Origin: Paeniglutamicibacter psychrophenolicus
Lineage (GTDB): Bacteria > Actinomycetota > Actinomycetes > Actinomycetales > Micrococcaceae
Direction of reading: 5' to 3'
NCBI RefSeq assembly: GCF_030812255.1
Contig: NZ_JAUSSH010000013.1
Location: forward strand, 1-64,000
Length of the DNA stretch: 64,000 nt
Each line of letters starts with the position of its first letter. Positions within the stretch are counted from its first letter, which is position 1. Positions 38,511 through 46,640 of this stretch are shown piece by piece. Position numbers and translations under genes: made by a program. The notes under the pieces were generated by a model. The model made no database searches. It saw only the letters and a list, made by a program, of their open reading frames with translations, and was not told the DNA's origin.

Positions 38511-39422
38511 CTAGTTTTGTTCCCCGCCGAAGTATTCCCCGGCCAGTTCCCCCGGGTCGAAGGGAACGGTGTCGGCCTCGGGCAGTTCGTTGCGGGTGTC
38601 CCCGGCGGCATCGAGCCGGGAGTCGGCCTGGACCTCCCAGGCTTCCAGTGCCGCGCAGCCCAGCAGTGCGTCGATGAGCGCCCGGGTGCCCCCGACGATG
38701 GTGGAGTCCTCATAGAGTTCGGTGCTCATCAGCCACTTGCGGTCCTGGGGCCAGGCGAGGTTGGGCGACTGGCGCTGCTCCCCCAGCGAGGTCCGTGCCC
38801 ACAGCGGGCTGGCCAGGTCCTGCCCGTCCCCGGTGAAGAGGTAGAAGGAGCGGTAGCCGGAGCCGATCTGCAGCGTCGGGGCGTTGCGCACCGCATCGGA
38901 GAATGCCGGGGCCTTGGCCTTCGCGGCGAGCTCGGCGGCGCGCTGGGCGTTTTGCCGCGCATCGAGTGCCGGGTCGTCCGCGATGACGACCTCGACCTGG
39001 TCCCCGCCGTGGATGAACGCGAGCCCGTTCCACAGGGCCAGGTGGATCTGCTCCGGCGTGGTGGTGTGTGCAACCAGCAGCGGGGCCATGGCGCGCAGCT
39101 CGGCGGCGCCCAGTCCGTCCCAGCCCGGGGCCTCGCCTTCCCAGGAGTCCTCGGCCAGCGGCACCCCGTCCTCGCCAATGCCGGAGAGTGCGGCGAATTG
39201 CGCCAGGGCGTGCATGGTGGTGCCGCGCCGTGCCGCGATCTGGTCCCAGCGCACCGGCTGCCCGTCCGGGCCCATCGCCGGGTGGAAGATCCTCACGTAG
39301 GCCTGAAAGCCGCGCGGGACCTGCCCGGCGACCAGGTTTGCGGCATCCGCATCCCCTCCTTGTTCCTGCAGCGCCGCCACGATCCATGCACCGGCATCCG
39401 GGGCCGTGAAGTTCAAAGTCAT
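38511..39422 (-). CDS. Conserved hypothetical protein, actinobacterial
   Basis: A 303-residue soluble protein I know only as a conserved hypothetical of Micrococcaceae. Features are RGFQAYVRIFHPAMG near residue 40, a threonine-rich LLVAHTTTPEQIHLALWNG near 115, and SGYRSFYLFTG near 190. There is no membrane segment and no known catalytic motif. TACCCT (complement of 39429-39434) is six bases before the ATG, suggesting a leaderless transcript. Upstream and on the same strand as nothing else; the 120-base gap to the desulfurase is GC-rich without a clear signal. Confidence 0.75.
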   Translation of the reverse strand: MTLNFTAPDAGAWIVAALQEQGGDADAANLVAGQVPRGFQAYVRIFHPAMGPDGQPVRWDQIAARRGTTMHALAQFAALSGIGEDGVPLAEDSWEGEAPGWDGLGAAELRAMAPLLVAHTTTPEQIHLALWNGLAFIHGGDQVEVVIADDPALDARQNAQRAAELAAKAKAPAFSDAVRNAPTLQIGSGYRSFYLFTGDGQDLASPLWARTSLGEQRQSPNLAWPQDRKWLMSTELYEDSTIVGGTRALIDALLGCAALEAWEVQADSRLDAAGDTRNELPEADTVPFDPGELAGEYFGGEQN

Positions 39423-39557
39423 TCATTCAGGGTACCCATGTGCGGGGCGCGCCGCCCGCCGAACACCCGGCCGGGTGGCACCCGGGGCCGGTCCAATCCA
39501 CGCAAGTCCTTCTAAAACTGGTAAGAATGGTATAACAGATCCCCGCAAGGAGCCCGC

Positions 39558-40526
39558 ATGAGCATGTACCTTCCAGCCCTCCGCCACCCGGTCCACCGCT
39601 TTGCGCACCGCAGCATCGATTTCAGCTCGCGGATCGCGCTGATGGCCATCATCAACCGCACCCCCGACAGCTTCTACGATTCCGGGGCGACCTTTGTCCT
39701 GGCCTCCGCGGTGGACGCCGCCCTGGATGCGGTGGACGCGGGCGCCGACTGGATCGACATCGGCGGGGTGCCCTTCTCCCCCGGGCCCGCCCTGTCCTGG
39801 CAGGAAGAGGCCCAGCGGATCGTCCCGGTCATCGAGGCGGTTCGCGCCCACAGCGACGTGATCATTTCCGCAGACACGTTCAACCCCGAGGTTGCCGCCG
39901 CTGCCTTGGCCGCCGGCGCCGATGTCATCAACGACACCACCGGGCTGAGCAACCCGGAGCTCGGGCGGGTGGTCGCAGAGGCCGGGGCGCACCTGGTCAT
40001 CACCCACTCGCTGGCCGCCCCGCGGACCGTCTACCCGCGCCCGCGCTACAAGGACGTAGTGGGAGAGGTCGCCGCGTACCTGCGCGAGAAGGTCGGCTTC
40101 GCCAGGTCCCTGGGGATCGGGGAGGACAAGATCATCGTGGACCCCGGGCACGACCTGAACAAGAACACCCGCCACACCCTGGAAATCACCGCCGGGTTCG
40201 AGGCCATCGCCGCACTGGGCTACCCGAGCCTCGCGGCGGTCTCCAACAAGGACTTCATCGGCGAGACCCTCGATGCCCCGAAGGCCGAACGCACCGCCGG
40301 GTCGCTGGCCGCGGCCACGATGTGCATCATGAACGGGGCGCGGATCATCCGCATGCACAATGTCCCCGAATCGGTTTCCACCATCCGGATGCTGGAGGCG
40401 GCAATGGGATGGCGCGAACCGGCATACCTGGCGCACAACATGGGAGATGTCAACGCCCCGGCCCACCCCGGGGCCCTGGGAGCCGCCGGCAACGCCGCGC
40501 GCACAGCGGCCCGGAAGGACGCCTGA
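39558..40526 (+). CDS. Dihydropteroate synthase homologue, FolP2-like
   Basis: A 322-residue TIM-barrel protein of the DHPS family. The pterin-binding and C-terminal motifs are largely kept: MAIINRTPDSFYD, IADTF-type ISADTFNPE, DVINDTTG, SNKDFIG and IIRMHNV. The pABA-loop motif GGESTRPG of true DHPS is replaced by GGVPFSPG, and the arginine of SRKSFIG is asparagine. This pattern resembles mycobacterial FolP2, which lacks DHPS activity, so I do not assume it makes dihydropteroate. AAGGAG lies six bases before the ATG and TATAAC (39531-39536) is a likely -10. It overlaps the RibD-like gene by one base. Confidence 0.85.
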   Translation: MSMYLPALRHPVHRFAHRSIDFSSRIALMAIINRTPDSFYDSGATFVLASAVDAALDAVDAGADWIDIGGVPFSPGPALSWQEEAQRIVPVIEAVRAHSDVIISADTFNPEVAAAALAAGADVINDTTGLSNPELGRVVAEAGAHLVITHSLAAPRTVYPRPRYKDVVGEVAAYLREKVGFARSLGIGEDKIIVDPGHDLNKNTRHTLEITAGFEAIAALGYPSLAAVSNKDFIGETLDAPKAERTAGSLAAATMCIMNGARIIRMHNVPESVSTIRMLEAAMGWREPAYLAHNMGDVNAPAHPGALGAAGNAARTAARKDA

Positions 40527-41269
40527 TGCGCAGGCTGCTTCCCGACCCCGCAGCGGACCCGGACGACGGGCAGCTGCTCGACTGGTACGCGCCCGGCGGC
40601 GGCACCGCACCCTTTGTCCGCTTCAACTTCGTCAGCTCGACCGACGGGGCAGCGAGCATCGGGGGGCTCTCCGGGGCGCTGGGCACCGCTGCGGACAAGC
40701 GCGTGTTCATGCTGCTGCGCCGGTTGGCCGATGCCATCGTCGTCGGGGCCGGGACTGTCCGCGCCGAGGGCTACGAGGGCGAGCTGCTCGATGCCGATTC
40801 GCGCGCCTGGCGCCTGGCGCACGGGATGCCCGAGCGACCGCTGCTCGTGGTGGTCTCCGGCCGCCTGGACCTGGATGCGCACAGCGAGCTGTTCACCCGG
40901 AACCCCGGGAAGATCCTGGTGCTGGCCTCCGGCTCGGCCGATCGGGGGCGCGCCGCGGCCCTGGGCGCGGTGGCCGAGGTCGTCTCGGCCCAGGCTCCGG
41001 GACCCGTCATCGACCCGCGCTGGATCATCGAGACCTTGCACGCCCGCGGCCTGCGCGTGCTCCACTCCGAGGGCGGGCCCACGCTGCTGGCCGATTTCCA
41101 GCGCGCGGACGCGCTCGACAGCCTGTGCGTGACCTACTCCCCCGTGCTGGCCGGCGGCGAAGGGCCCCGGATCGCCCGGGGCCGGCAGGGCGATGAACCC
41201 CGGCACCTGGGGCTGCACCTGCTGCTGGAGCAGGACGGCACCCTGCTGGCCGAATACCGCCGACGCTAA
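40526..41269 (+). CDS. RibD C-terminal-domain (pyrimidine reductase-like) protein
   Basis: A 247-residue protein with the RibD_C/DHFR-like fold. The N-terminal FNFVSSTDGAASIGG and the following LRRLADAIVVGAGTVRAEGY (shown here to the limit) mark the nicotinamide and substrate site, and VLHSEGGPTLLADF is the C-terminal family motif. There is no deaminase domain, so it is not a full RibD. It resembles Rv2671 of M. tuberculosis, which can stand in for DHFR. It starts within the folP-like stop (TGATG), implying coupled synthesis and a shared pterin/folate task. Confidence 0.85.
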   Translation: MRRLLPDPAADPDDGQLLDWYAPGGGTAPFVRFNFVSSTDGAASIGGLSGALGTAADKRVFMLLRRLADAIVVGAGTVRAEGYEGELLDADSRAWRLAHGMPERPLLVVVSGRLDLDAHSELFTRNPGKILVLASGSADRGRAAALGAVAEVVSAQAPGPVIDPRWIIETLHARGLRVLHSEGGPTLLADFQRADALDSLCVTYSPVLAGGEGPRIARGRQGDEPRHLGLHLLLEQDGTLLAEYRRR

Positions 41270-41342
41270 GGGCCGCACCCCGGGCCACGGCCCCGGGGAC
41301 GGGGCGGGTGCATCCACCCAGCAAACCGGCACCCGGAACCGG

Positions 41343-41360
41343 TAGGATCGCTGCAGCGAT
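41343..41360 (+). promoter_or_regulatory. Candidate promoter -10 overlapping a perfect palindrome
   Basis: TAGGAT (41343-41348) fits the -10 pattern of this genome and overlaps ATCGCTGCAGCGAT (41347-41360), a perfect 14-base palindrome. It lies about 85 bases before the J-domain gene. The palindrome could be a regulator site at the transcription start; no regulator is adjacent. Confidence 0.4.
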
Positions 41361-41444
41361 ACCGGGCTTTGGACCCGGCGCACTCCAGGGGCAAGGGACC
41401 CGCACGTCCCCTCCTCGACGCTCCCCGAACCGAAAGGCGGCCAC

Positions 41445-42386
41445 GTGGCCCAGCGGCAAACCCATTATGAAGTCTTGGGCATTGCCCCCACCGCCAGCCC
41501 CCGGGACATCAAGTCCGCCTACCGCAAGGCGGCCCGGCTCACGCACCCCGACCACGGCGGCGACGCCCAGGACTTTGCCCGCGCCACGCTCGCCTACGAA
41601 ACCCTCATCGACCCGGCCGCCCGCACCCGCTACGACCGCAGCTACGGCACCGAGTCCAGCTACCTGCGCGGGGGCGCCCCGGCACCCGGAGCCCACGGCA
41701 CCGAACCGGCGCACCCCACAGGCGGCGGCGGGTCCATGCGCTTTGGCGCCTCGGGTTCCCGCCCCTCGGCCACCGACGCGACCATCTACCTGCCGGGGCT
41801 CGAGGAGCCCGGGGCCATCGACCGGGCCACCTCCATCCGCCAGGTCCACGGTGCACCGCGCAAGCGCGGCATCTTCGGCGCCCAGGCCCGCCTGGCCCGC
41901 GAGAACCGCTCGGTGCAGCTGCTCTCACGCCAGGTGCTCACCGCACTGCCCTCGGCCCGGCTCGTCAACGGGCTGCACGCCCCCGGCGGCGGGTACATCG
42001 ACCACGCCCTGCTCGGCGGCTACCGCCTGGCCCTGGTGCATTCGATGCTGCTGCCCCGGGGCGTATACCGCTGGGACGGCTCGACCCTGTTGCGCGACGG
42101 CAAGCACATCGACCCGCCGCGCCTGGGACCGGTGGTGCACCAGATGCAGGGCCTCTTCCCCGAGCTGAACGTGACCGGGTGGACGGTGATCCTGTCCCCC
42201 GACGGGAACCTGCACGAACCGGTCATCGACTACGCGCGCGGCGCCGAACCCGGGCCGATGAACGTGCTCAACGTGGTCAACGCGGTGAACCTGGTGCGGG
42301 AAATGAAGATGTTCCTGGGCACCGGGCCGACCCCGCATGTGGTGGATCGCACCATTTTGGCCCGGCTCATCGGCGGAATGTACTAA
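41445..42386 (+). CDS. J-domain protein with NERD-like C-terminal region
   Basis: A 313-residue protein. Residues 6-67 form a J-domain with the HPD tripeptide (LTHPDHGGD) that stimulates DnaK. A Gly/Ala-rich linker follows. The C-terminal part (about 160-300) reads like a nuclease-related NERD domain: LVNGLHAPGGGYIDHALLGG, then LVHSMLLPRGVYRWDGSTLL (in two parts), with acidic and lysine residues at the right places in outline. No zinc-finger or DnaJ C-terminal substrate domain is present. GTG start with AAGGCGG upstream. Whether it has nuclease activity is unknown; the fusion is seen in other Arthrobacter-type genomes as far as I recall. Confidence 0.78.
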   Translation: MAQRQTHYEVLGIAPTASPRDIKSAYRKAARLTHPDHGGDAQDFARATLAYETLIDPAARTRYDRSYGTESSYLRGGAPAPGAHGTEPAHPTGGGGSMRFGASGSRPSATDATIYLPGLEEPGAIDRATSIRQVHGAPRKRGIFGAQARLARENRSVQLLSRQVLTALPSARLVNGLHAPGGGYIDHALLGGYRLALVHSMLLPRGVYRWDGSTLLRDGKHIDPPRLGPVVHQMQGLFPELNVTGWTVILSPDGNLHEPVIDYARGAEPGPMNVLNVVNAVNLVREMKMFLGTGPTPHVVDRTILARLIGGMY

Positions 42387-42494
42387 CCACGTGCGCTCCG
42401 GCGGCTCCCCCGGGCGGTCCCCGGAACCGCCGGTGAACCGCCGCGGGTGCGCCCGGCACCATGCGCGGGCCCGGCGCACCGTAAACTGGGGTGC

Positions 42495-42965
42495 GTGTTC
42501 CGAATCCTTTTTTACACTCCCGAAATTCCCGGCAATACCGGCAACGCCATCCGCCTGGCCGCGGTGACCGGCGCCGAACTGCACCTCGTCGAGCCGCTGG
42601 GCTTCGACTTCGAGGACTCCAAGCTGCGCCGCGCCGGCCTGGACTACCACGACCTGGCCGTGGTCACCGTGCACCCGGACATCGAATCCGCCTGGGCGGC
42701 CCTGGCCCCGGCCCGCGTCTTCGCCTTCACCTCCGAGGGCGGCACGCTCTACACGGAGGTGTCCTACCAGCCGGGCGACGTGCTGCTCTTCGGCCCCGAG
42801 TCCGTCGGGCTGCCGGCGGAGTTGAAGAACGATGCGCACATCACCGCCACCGTCAGGTTGCCGATGCTTCAGGCCCGCCGCTCGCTGAACCTCGCAAATT
42901 CCGCATCGATCGCGCTCTACGAGGCCTGGCGCCAGCACGGCTTCGCCCCCGGCGGCACACACTAA
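42495..42965 (+). CDS. trmL: tRNA (cytidine/uridine-34-2'-O)-methyltransferase TrmL
   Basis: A 156-residue SPOUT methyltransferase that methylates the ribose of wobble base 34 in leucine tRNAs. It has the N-terminal motif LFYTPEIPGNTGNAIRLA (residues 5-22), then LLFGPESVGLP and RSLNLANSASIALYEAWRQ, which form the trefoil-knot SAM site. The start is GTG 42495: TAAACT (42482-42487) lies seven bases upstream and no ribosome binding site is seen, so it is likely leaderless. Confidence 0.93.
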   Translation: MFRILFYTPEIPGNTGNAIRLAAVTGAELHLVEPLGFDFEDSKLRRAGLDYHDLAVVTVHPDIESAWAALAPARVFAFTSEGGTLYTEVSYQPGDVLLFGPESVGLPAELKNDAHITATVRLPMLQARRSLNLANSASIALYEAWRQHGFAPGGTH

Positions 42966-43041
42966 ATCCCTAGCCTTCTGCCCTATGCTTACACGTGGCA
43001 ATAACCGGCCACCCCCGCTCTTTGAAAAGGATGGCAACATC

Positions 43042-43599
43042 ATGACCGGCACCGATCCTGCATACCCTGCGCACCGCGGCGACGAGAACGACGACGACCT
43101 CGGCATGGATCTTGTCGATGCGGTGTCCACGGACGCCGAGTCCCCCGCACGGCGCCCGCTGAAGAGGTGGATGTTCGTGGTCGCGGCCCTGGCGGTGGTC
43201 GTCATCGGCCTGGTCGCCGGGCTGGTGAACCTGATTCCGACCAACTACGTTTCCAAGGTCGAGCGCGCCTCCGACCAGGTCGTCGCCCAGGCCGATCTCG
43301 AGGGCGGCGGGCATGCGGTGCTCAAGACCTCCGCGAAGGCCGACGCCGGGATGGTCGAGTTGACCGGCTTGCCGGCCATCGACCCCACCGAGGACTACGT
43401 GGTGTGGCTCATCGAGGCCTCCACCGACCGGCCCACGCTGCTGGCCACCATCACCCCGTCGGACAAGCCCGTCAAGGAGGGCTTCAACGGCGTCGACAAG
43501 CTCGCCTCCGTCATGGTCTCGGTGGAACCGGGCGACGGAAGCAGCACCGCCCCGAGCACCGAGCCGTTGGCCGTGCTGGACCTGCCCGAAGCCAAGTAA
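43042..43599 (+). CDS. RskA-C-terminal-domain membrane protein, lacking anti-sigma domain
   Basis: A 185-residue single-pass membrane protein. The acidic cytoplasmic N-terminus (about 1-42) is short and disordered-looking, one membrane helix follows (about 43-66, FVVAALAVVVIGLVAGLV), and the extracellular part (about 80-180) matches the C-terminal domain of anti-sigma-K factor RskA (GHAVLKTSAKADAG, LTGLPAIDPTEDYVVWLIE). The N-terminal zinc anti-sigma domain is missing, and no sigma factor gene adjoins it. It is probably a surface sensor or structural protein. The ATG has AAGGA ten bases upstream. A strong terminator follows. Confidence 0.75.
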   Translation: MTGTDPAYPAHRGDENDDDLGMDLVDAVSTDAESPARRPLKRWMFVVAALAVVVIGLVAGLVNLIPTNYVSKVERASDQVVAQADLEGGGHAVLKTSAKADAGMVELTGLPAIDPTEDYVVWLIEASTDRPTLLATITPSDKPVKEGFNGVDKLASVMVSVEPGDGSSTAPSTEPLAVLDLPEAK

Positions 43600-43641
43600 C
43601 GCACCCTTTGCGGTCCCGGCGCGGCACCCGCGCCGCCCACG

Positions 43642-43685
43642 ACGAGTGGGCCGCCTCCCCTGCGACAGGGAGGCGGCCCACTCGT
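43642..43685. terminator. Strong hairpin terminator between convergent genes
   Basis: A perfect 18-base-pair stem (43642-43659 with 43668-43685; ACGAGTGGGCCGCCTCCC) and an eight-base loop lies between the RskA-like gene and the PIG-L gene on the other strand. It serves both. Confidence 0.9.
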
Positions 43686-43739
43686 GTTTAAGGCGCTTCC
43701 GGCCCGCGGCTGGATGCGCCGGGGCCGGAAACGCCCGGG

Positions 43740-44495
43740 CTAGAAGCCGGCGATGGTGTCCGCGGCGTTGACCGCGACCACGTGGAACGCCTCGGCCAGC
43801 GCACCGGGCGCGAACCCCGCCGCGGCGCCCTGCGCCTGGCACTGGGCGCGCACGTAGCGTTCCATGGCCGGCACGTCGGGGTGCTGGCTCAGGTGCTGGC
43901 GCAGTGCCGCAAGCTTGAGCTCGAACACCTGCGTGATCTCCACCCGGTGGTTTTCGCGTTCGGCCGGGGCCCCGTAGAGCCAGAGCCACGGCAGCTTGTA
44001 CGCCTGCAGCCCCTGCTCCAGGAGCTCCGGGTAGGAGAACGGGTTCTCCACCGCCGGGTAGATGGCACGGGTCACCGCCTCCCCGCAGGCCAGGTGGTCG
44101 GGGTGCGAGCGCTGGATCCGCTCCCAGTTGCGTTCCGGGTGCATGGCCAGCACGACGTCGGGGCGCAGCGCGCGGATCAGCGCGACCACCTGCTTCATGA
44201 CGCGGTGGTTGGGCTCCAGGAACCCGTCGGCCTCCCCCAGGAAGTGCACGGTGTCAACGCCCACCAGGGCCGCCGCGGCGCGCTGCTCGGCATGCCGGGT
44301 GGCGGTGATCGCCTCGGCGGTGCGCGCGTCGAAGCCCCCGGCATCGCCGTCGGTCATGATGCAGTACTCGACCTGCACGCCCGCGGCGGTCCAGGCCGCC
44401 ACGGTGCCCGAGGCCCCGAAGTCCAGGTCGTCGGGGTGCGCGCCGAAGCACAGCACCCGGCGCACCTGCTGCACGGCCGGATCGAAGATGCCCAC
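43740..44495 (-). CDS. PIG-L/LmbE-family deacetylase
   Basis: A 251-residue zinc hydrolase of the PIG-L family (N-acetylglucosaminyl deacetylases such as MshB). The metal motif GAHPDDLDFGASG near residue 18 supplies His, Asp and Asp, and the second histidine set is in HPERNWERIQRSHPDHLA near 130. The substrate is not known; bacillithiol/mycothiol enzymes belong to this family, but nothing here proves that role. GTG 44495 lies four bases after the etfA stop, so it is the third gene of etfB-etfA-PIG-L. Confidence 0.88.
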   Translation of the reverse strand: MGIFDPAVQQVRRVLCFGAHPDDLDFGASGTVAAWTAAGVQVEYCIMTDGDAGGFDARTAEAITATRHAEQRAAAALVGVDTVHFLGEADGFLEPNHRVMKQVVALIRALRPDVVLAMHPERNWERIQRSHPDHLACGEAVTRAIYPAVENPFSYPELLEQGLQAYKLPWLWLYGAPAERENHRVEITQVFELKLAALRQHLSQHPDVPAMERYVRAQCQAQGAAAGFAPGALAEAFHVVAVNAADTIAGF

Positions 44496-44499
44496 GTGC

Positions 44500-45453
44500 C
44501 TAGCCCTTGCGCCGGCGGATCTCGGCGGCGGCCTGCGGCAGCACCTGCGCCAGGTCGCCCACGATGCCCAGGTCCGCGATCTCGAACACCGGTGCGTCGG
44601 GGTCCTTGTTGACCGCGATGATGGTCTTGGCGGTCTGCATGCCGGCCTTCTGCTGGATCGCCCCGGAGATCCCGGCGGAGATGTACAGCTGCGGGGAAAC
44701 CGTCGTGCCGGTCTGCCCGACCTGCGCGGAGTGGTCGATCCACCCGGCGTCGGTGGCGGCGCGCGAGGCACCCACCGCCGCGCCCAGCGCGTCGGCAAGG
44801 TCCTCGACGGGGCCGAAGTCCCCGTCCACGCCGCGTCCGCCGGCGACCACGAAGCGAGCCTCGGAGAGCTCCGGGCGGCCGGTGGCGGCGTGCTCGGCGG
44901 TGGCGGTGATGCGGGCCGCCGGGCCGGTCTCCCCGAGTTCGAGCTCGTGCACCGGGGCTGCCGCGCCGGCGGCGGCGGCCGCCTCGGGCAGCTCGACGCT
45001 GTTGGCCTTGAGCGTGATCAGCGCCGGGCCGCGGGTCACCTGCGCCTTGACGGTGTAGCTGCCGGCAAGCACCGGCTTGGTCACGGTCAACTCCGCGTCG
45101 ACGTCGATGGCGTCGGTGATGACCCCGGCGTCCAGGCGCACCGCGGCGCGTGCGGCGATTTCACGTCCCTCGACGGTGTTGGGCAGCAGCACCGCGGTGG
45201 CGCCCGATGCGCGCACGGCCGCCTCCAGCAGCGAGACCGCCGGGGCGATGAGCCCGGTGGCGTCCAGGCCGCCGGCCGCGGCGTAGAAGCCGGTGGCGCC
45301 CGCGGAGGCGAGCCCGGACAGTGCGGCGGCGTCGGCCGGGCCGCCCAGCACCGCGCTGGCCTCGCCCAGGCGGGCGGCCAGGGCCAGCAGCTCGCGCTGC
45401 CCCTTGGTCGGCGTGCCGTCGGGGGCGTGGATGTATACCAGGATGTTCGACAT
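44500..45453 (-). CDS. etfA: Electron transfer flavoprotein alpha subunit
   Basis: A 317-residue ETF alpha subunit that carries FAD and passes electrons from acyl-CoA and other dehydrogenases to the quinone pool. The C-terminal FAD domain has the family signature [21 protein letters not shown] (given in parts: [19 protein letters not shown]) and INKDP-type [20 protein letters not shown] (split likewise as [17 protein letters not shown]). The N-terminal half is alanine-rich. It follows etfB at 22 bases. Confidence 0.95.
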   Translation of the reverse strand: MSNILVYIHAPDGTPTKGQRELLALAARLGEASAVLGGPADAAALSGLASAGATGFYAAAGGLDATGLIAPAVSLLEAAVRASGATAVLLPNTVEGREIAARAAVRLDAGVITDAIDVDAELTVTKPVLAGSYTVKAQVTRGPALITLKANSVELPEAAAAAGAAAPVHELELGETGPAARITATAEHAATGRPELSEARFVVAGGRGVDGDFGPVEDLADALGAAVGASRAATDAGWIDHSAQVGQTGTTVSPQLYISAGISGAIQQKAGMQTAKTIIAVNKDPDAPVFEIADLGIVGDLAQVLPQAAAEIRRRKG

Positions 45454-45475
45454 GTTGTTCCCCTTGAAAGTGGTG

Positions 45476-46297
45476 CTAGATCAGTTTCGCGTCGGCCAGG
45501 AAGTCCACCAGCGCGATGCCGGCCTCGCCGGAATCGGTGATGACCTGCCCCGCGGCGCGCGGCGGGCGCGGCGCGGCCTCGAGCACGCGGGTCGCGGACC
45601 CTGCGGCGCCCACGGCCCCTTCGGCCAGGCCCAGTTCGGCGAGCGTGAGCGTGGTGACCTTCTTCTTCTTGGCCGCCAGGATCCCGCGGAAGTTCGGGTA
45701 GCGCGGCTCGTTGGCCTGGTCGGTGACCGAGACCAGCACCGGCAGCGCGGCTTCCACGGACTGGGTCCCGTCCTCGCCGGAGCGCAGCCCCGTGACCGTG
45801 GTGGTTCCGGGCGCGATCTCCAGCTTCGACAGGTTGGTCAGCTGCGCCACGCCCAGGCGTTCGGCCAGCTGTGCGGGGACCAGCGAGGTCTCCGCGTCGG
45901 TGGAGGCCATGCCGGTGAGCACCACGTCGAAGCCGCCCAGCTGCTTGATGGCGGTGGCCAGCACCAGGGAGGTTGCCCCGGCGTCGGAACCTGCCAGCGC
46001 GGGATCGGAAATGTGCACGCCCGCGGCCGCCCCCATCTGCAGGGACTTCTTCACGGCGTTCGCCGCTGCGTCGGGCCCCATGGTCATGGCCGTGACGGTG
46101 TTCCCGGCCTTGTCACCGCCGCGGGACTCGGACAGTGCCAGGGCCGCCTCGATGGCGTACTCGTCGAGTTCCGACAGGACCGAATCGGAGCGGTCCAGGC
46201 GTTGCCCCGGTGTGGTCAGGTGCCGCTCGAATTGGACATCTGGCACGTGTTTGACCAACACGAGAATGTTCAGGGGCGTGCCGGTGTTCTGGCTCAT
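45476..46297 (-). CDS. etfB: Electron transfer flavoprotein beta subunit
   Basis: A 273-residue ETF beta subunit, partner of EtfA, carrying AMP. It opens with LNILVLVKHVPDVQ, and shows LSELDEYAIEAAL, VLTGMASTDAETSLVP and the recognition-loop region LPVLVSVTDQANEPRYPNFR (split as LPVLVSVTDQANEPRYPNF). ATG 46297 has AAAGG five bases upstream; the longer frame to 46603 is low-complexity and unlikely. First gene of the operon. Confidence 0.95.
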   Translation of the reverse strand: MSQNTGTPLNILVLVKHVPDVQFERHLTTPGQRLDRSDSVLSELDEYAIEAALALSESRGGDKAGNTVTAMTMGPDAAANAVKKSLQMGAAAGVHISDPALAGSDAGATSLVLATAIKQLGGFDVVLTGMASTDAETSLVPAQLAERLGVAQLTNLSKLEIAPGTTTVTGLRSGEDGTQSVEAALPVLVSVTDQANEPRYPNFRGILAAKKKKVTTLTLAELGLAEGAVGAAGSATRVLEAAPRPPRAAGQVITDSGEAGIALVDFLADAKLI

Positions 46298-46640
46298 TGC
46301 TGCCTTTCTGGAAACTTGGACAGATCTGCGTGGGAGAGGGCGTCCGGTGCGCACCGGGCGCCGCCGATGGCGGGCGGGACCGGCCGATCTCCCAGGGTCC
46401 ATCGTATCGGTGCCCGGAGGCGCCCGCTGGCCCGGCCCCGGGCGGACGGCGGCGCGGGGCGGGTGCACCGGCGCGGCAAACGCGTGCGCACACGGCAAAC
46501 GCGGCGCACCGGGCGCCGGGAAGGGTCCCGGCCGCCGGCACGCCGCGTCCGTCAATGTTTCACCGCATTGCTCCGTGTTGCGCGGTGTGACCGCCGGCGG
46601 CACCGGCCATGTTGCGCCGTGTGTCGCCCGGGGTTCGCCG
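46298..46640. other. 343-base intergenic region, etfB upstream / htrA downstream
   Basis: Between the etfB start and the htrA stop, both on the minus strand. No gene is supported. It must hold the etfBA promoter and the end of the htrA transcript. The sequence is rich in CG-type short repeats (several GGCAAACGCG / CGCGTGCG-like words near 46460-46520), but I find no clear hairpin with a T-run. Confidence 0.5.
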
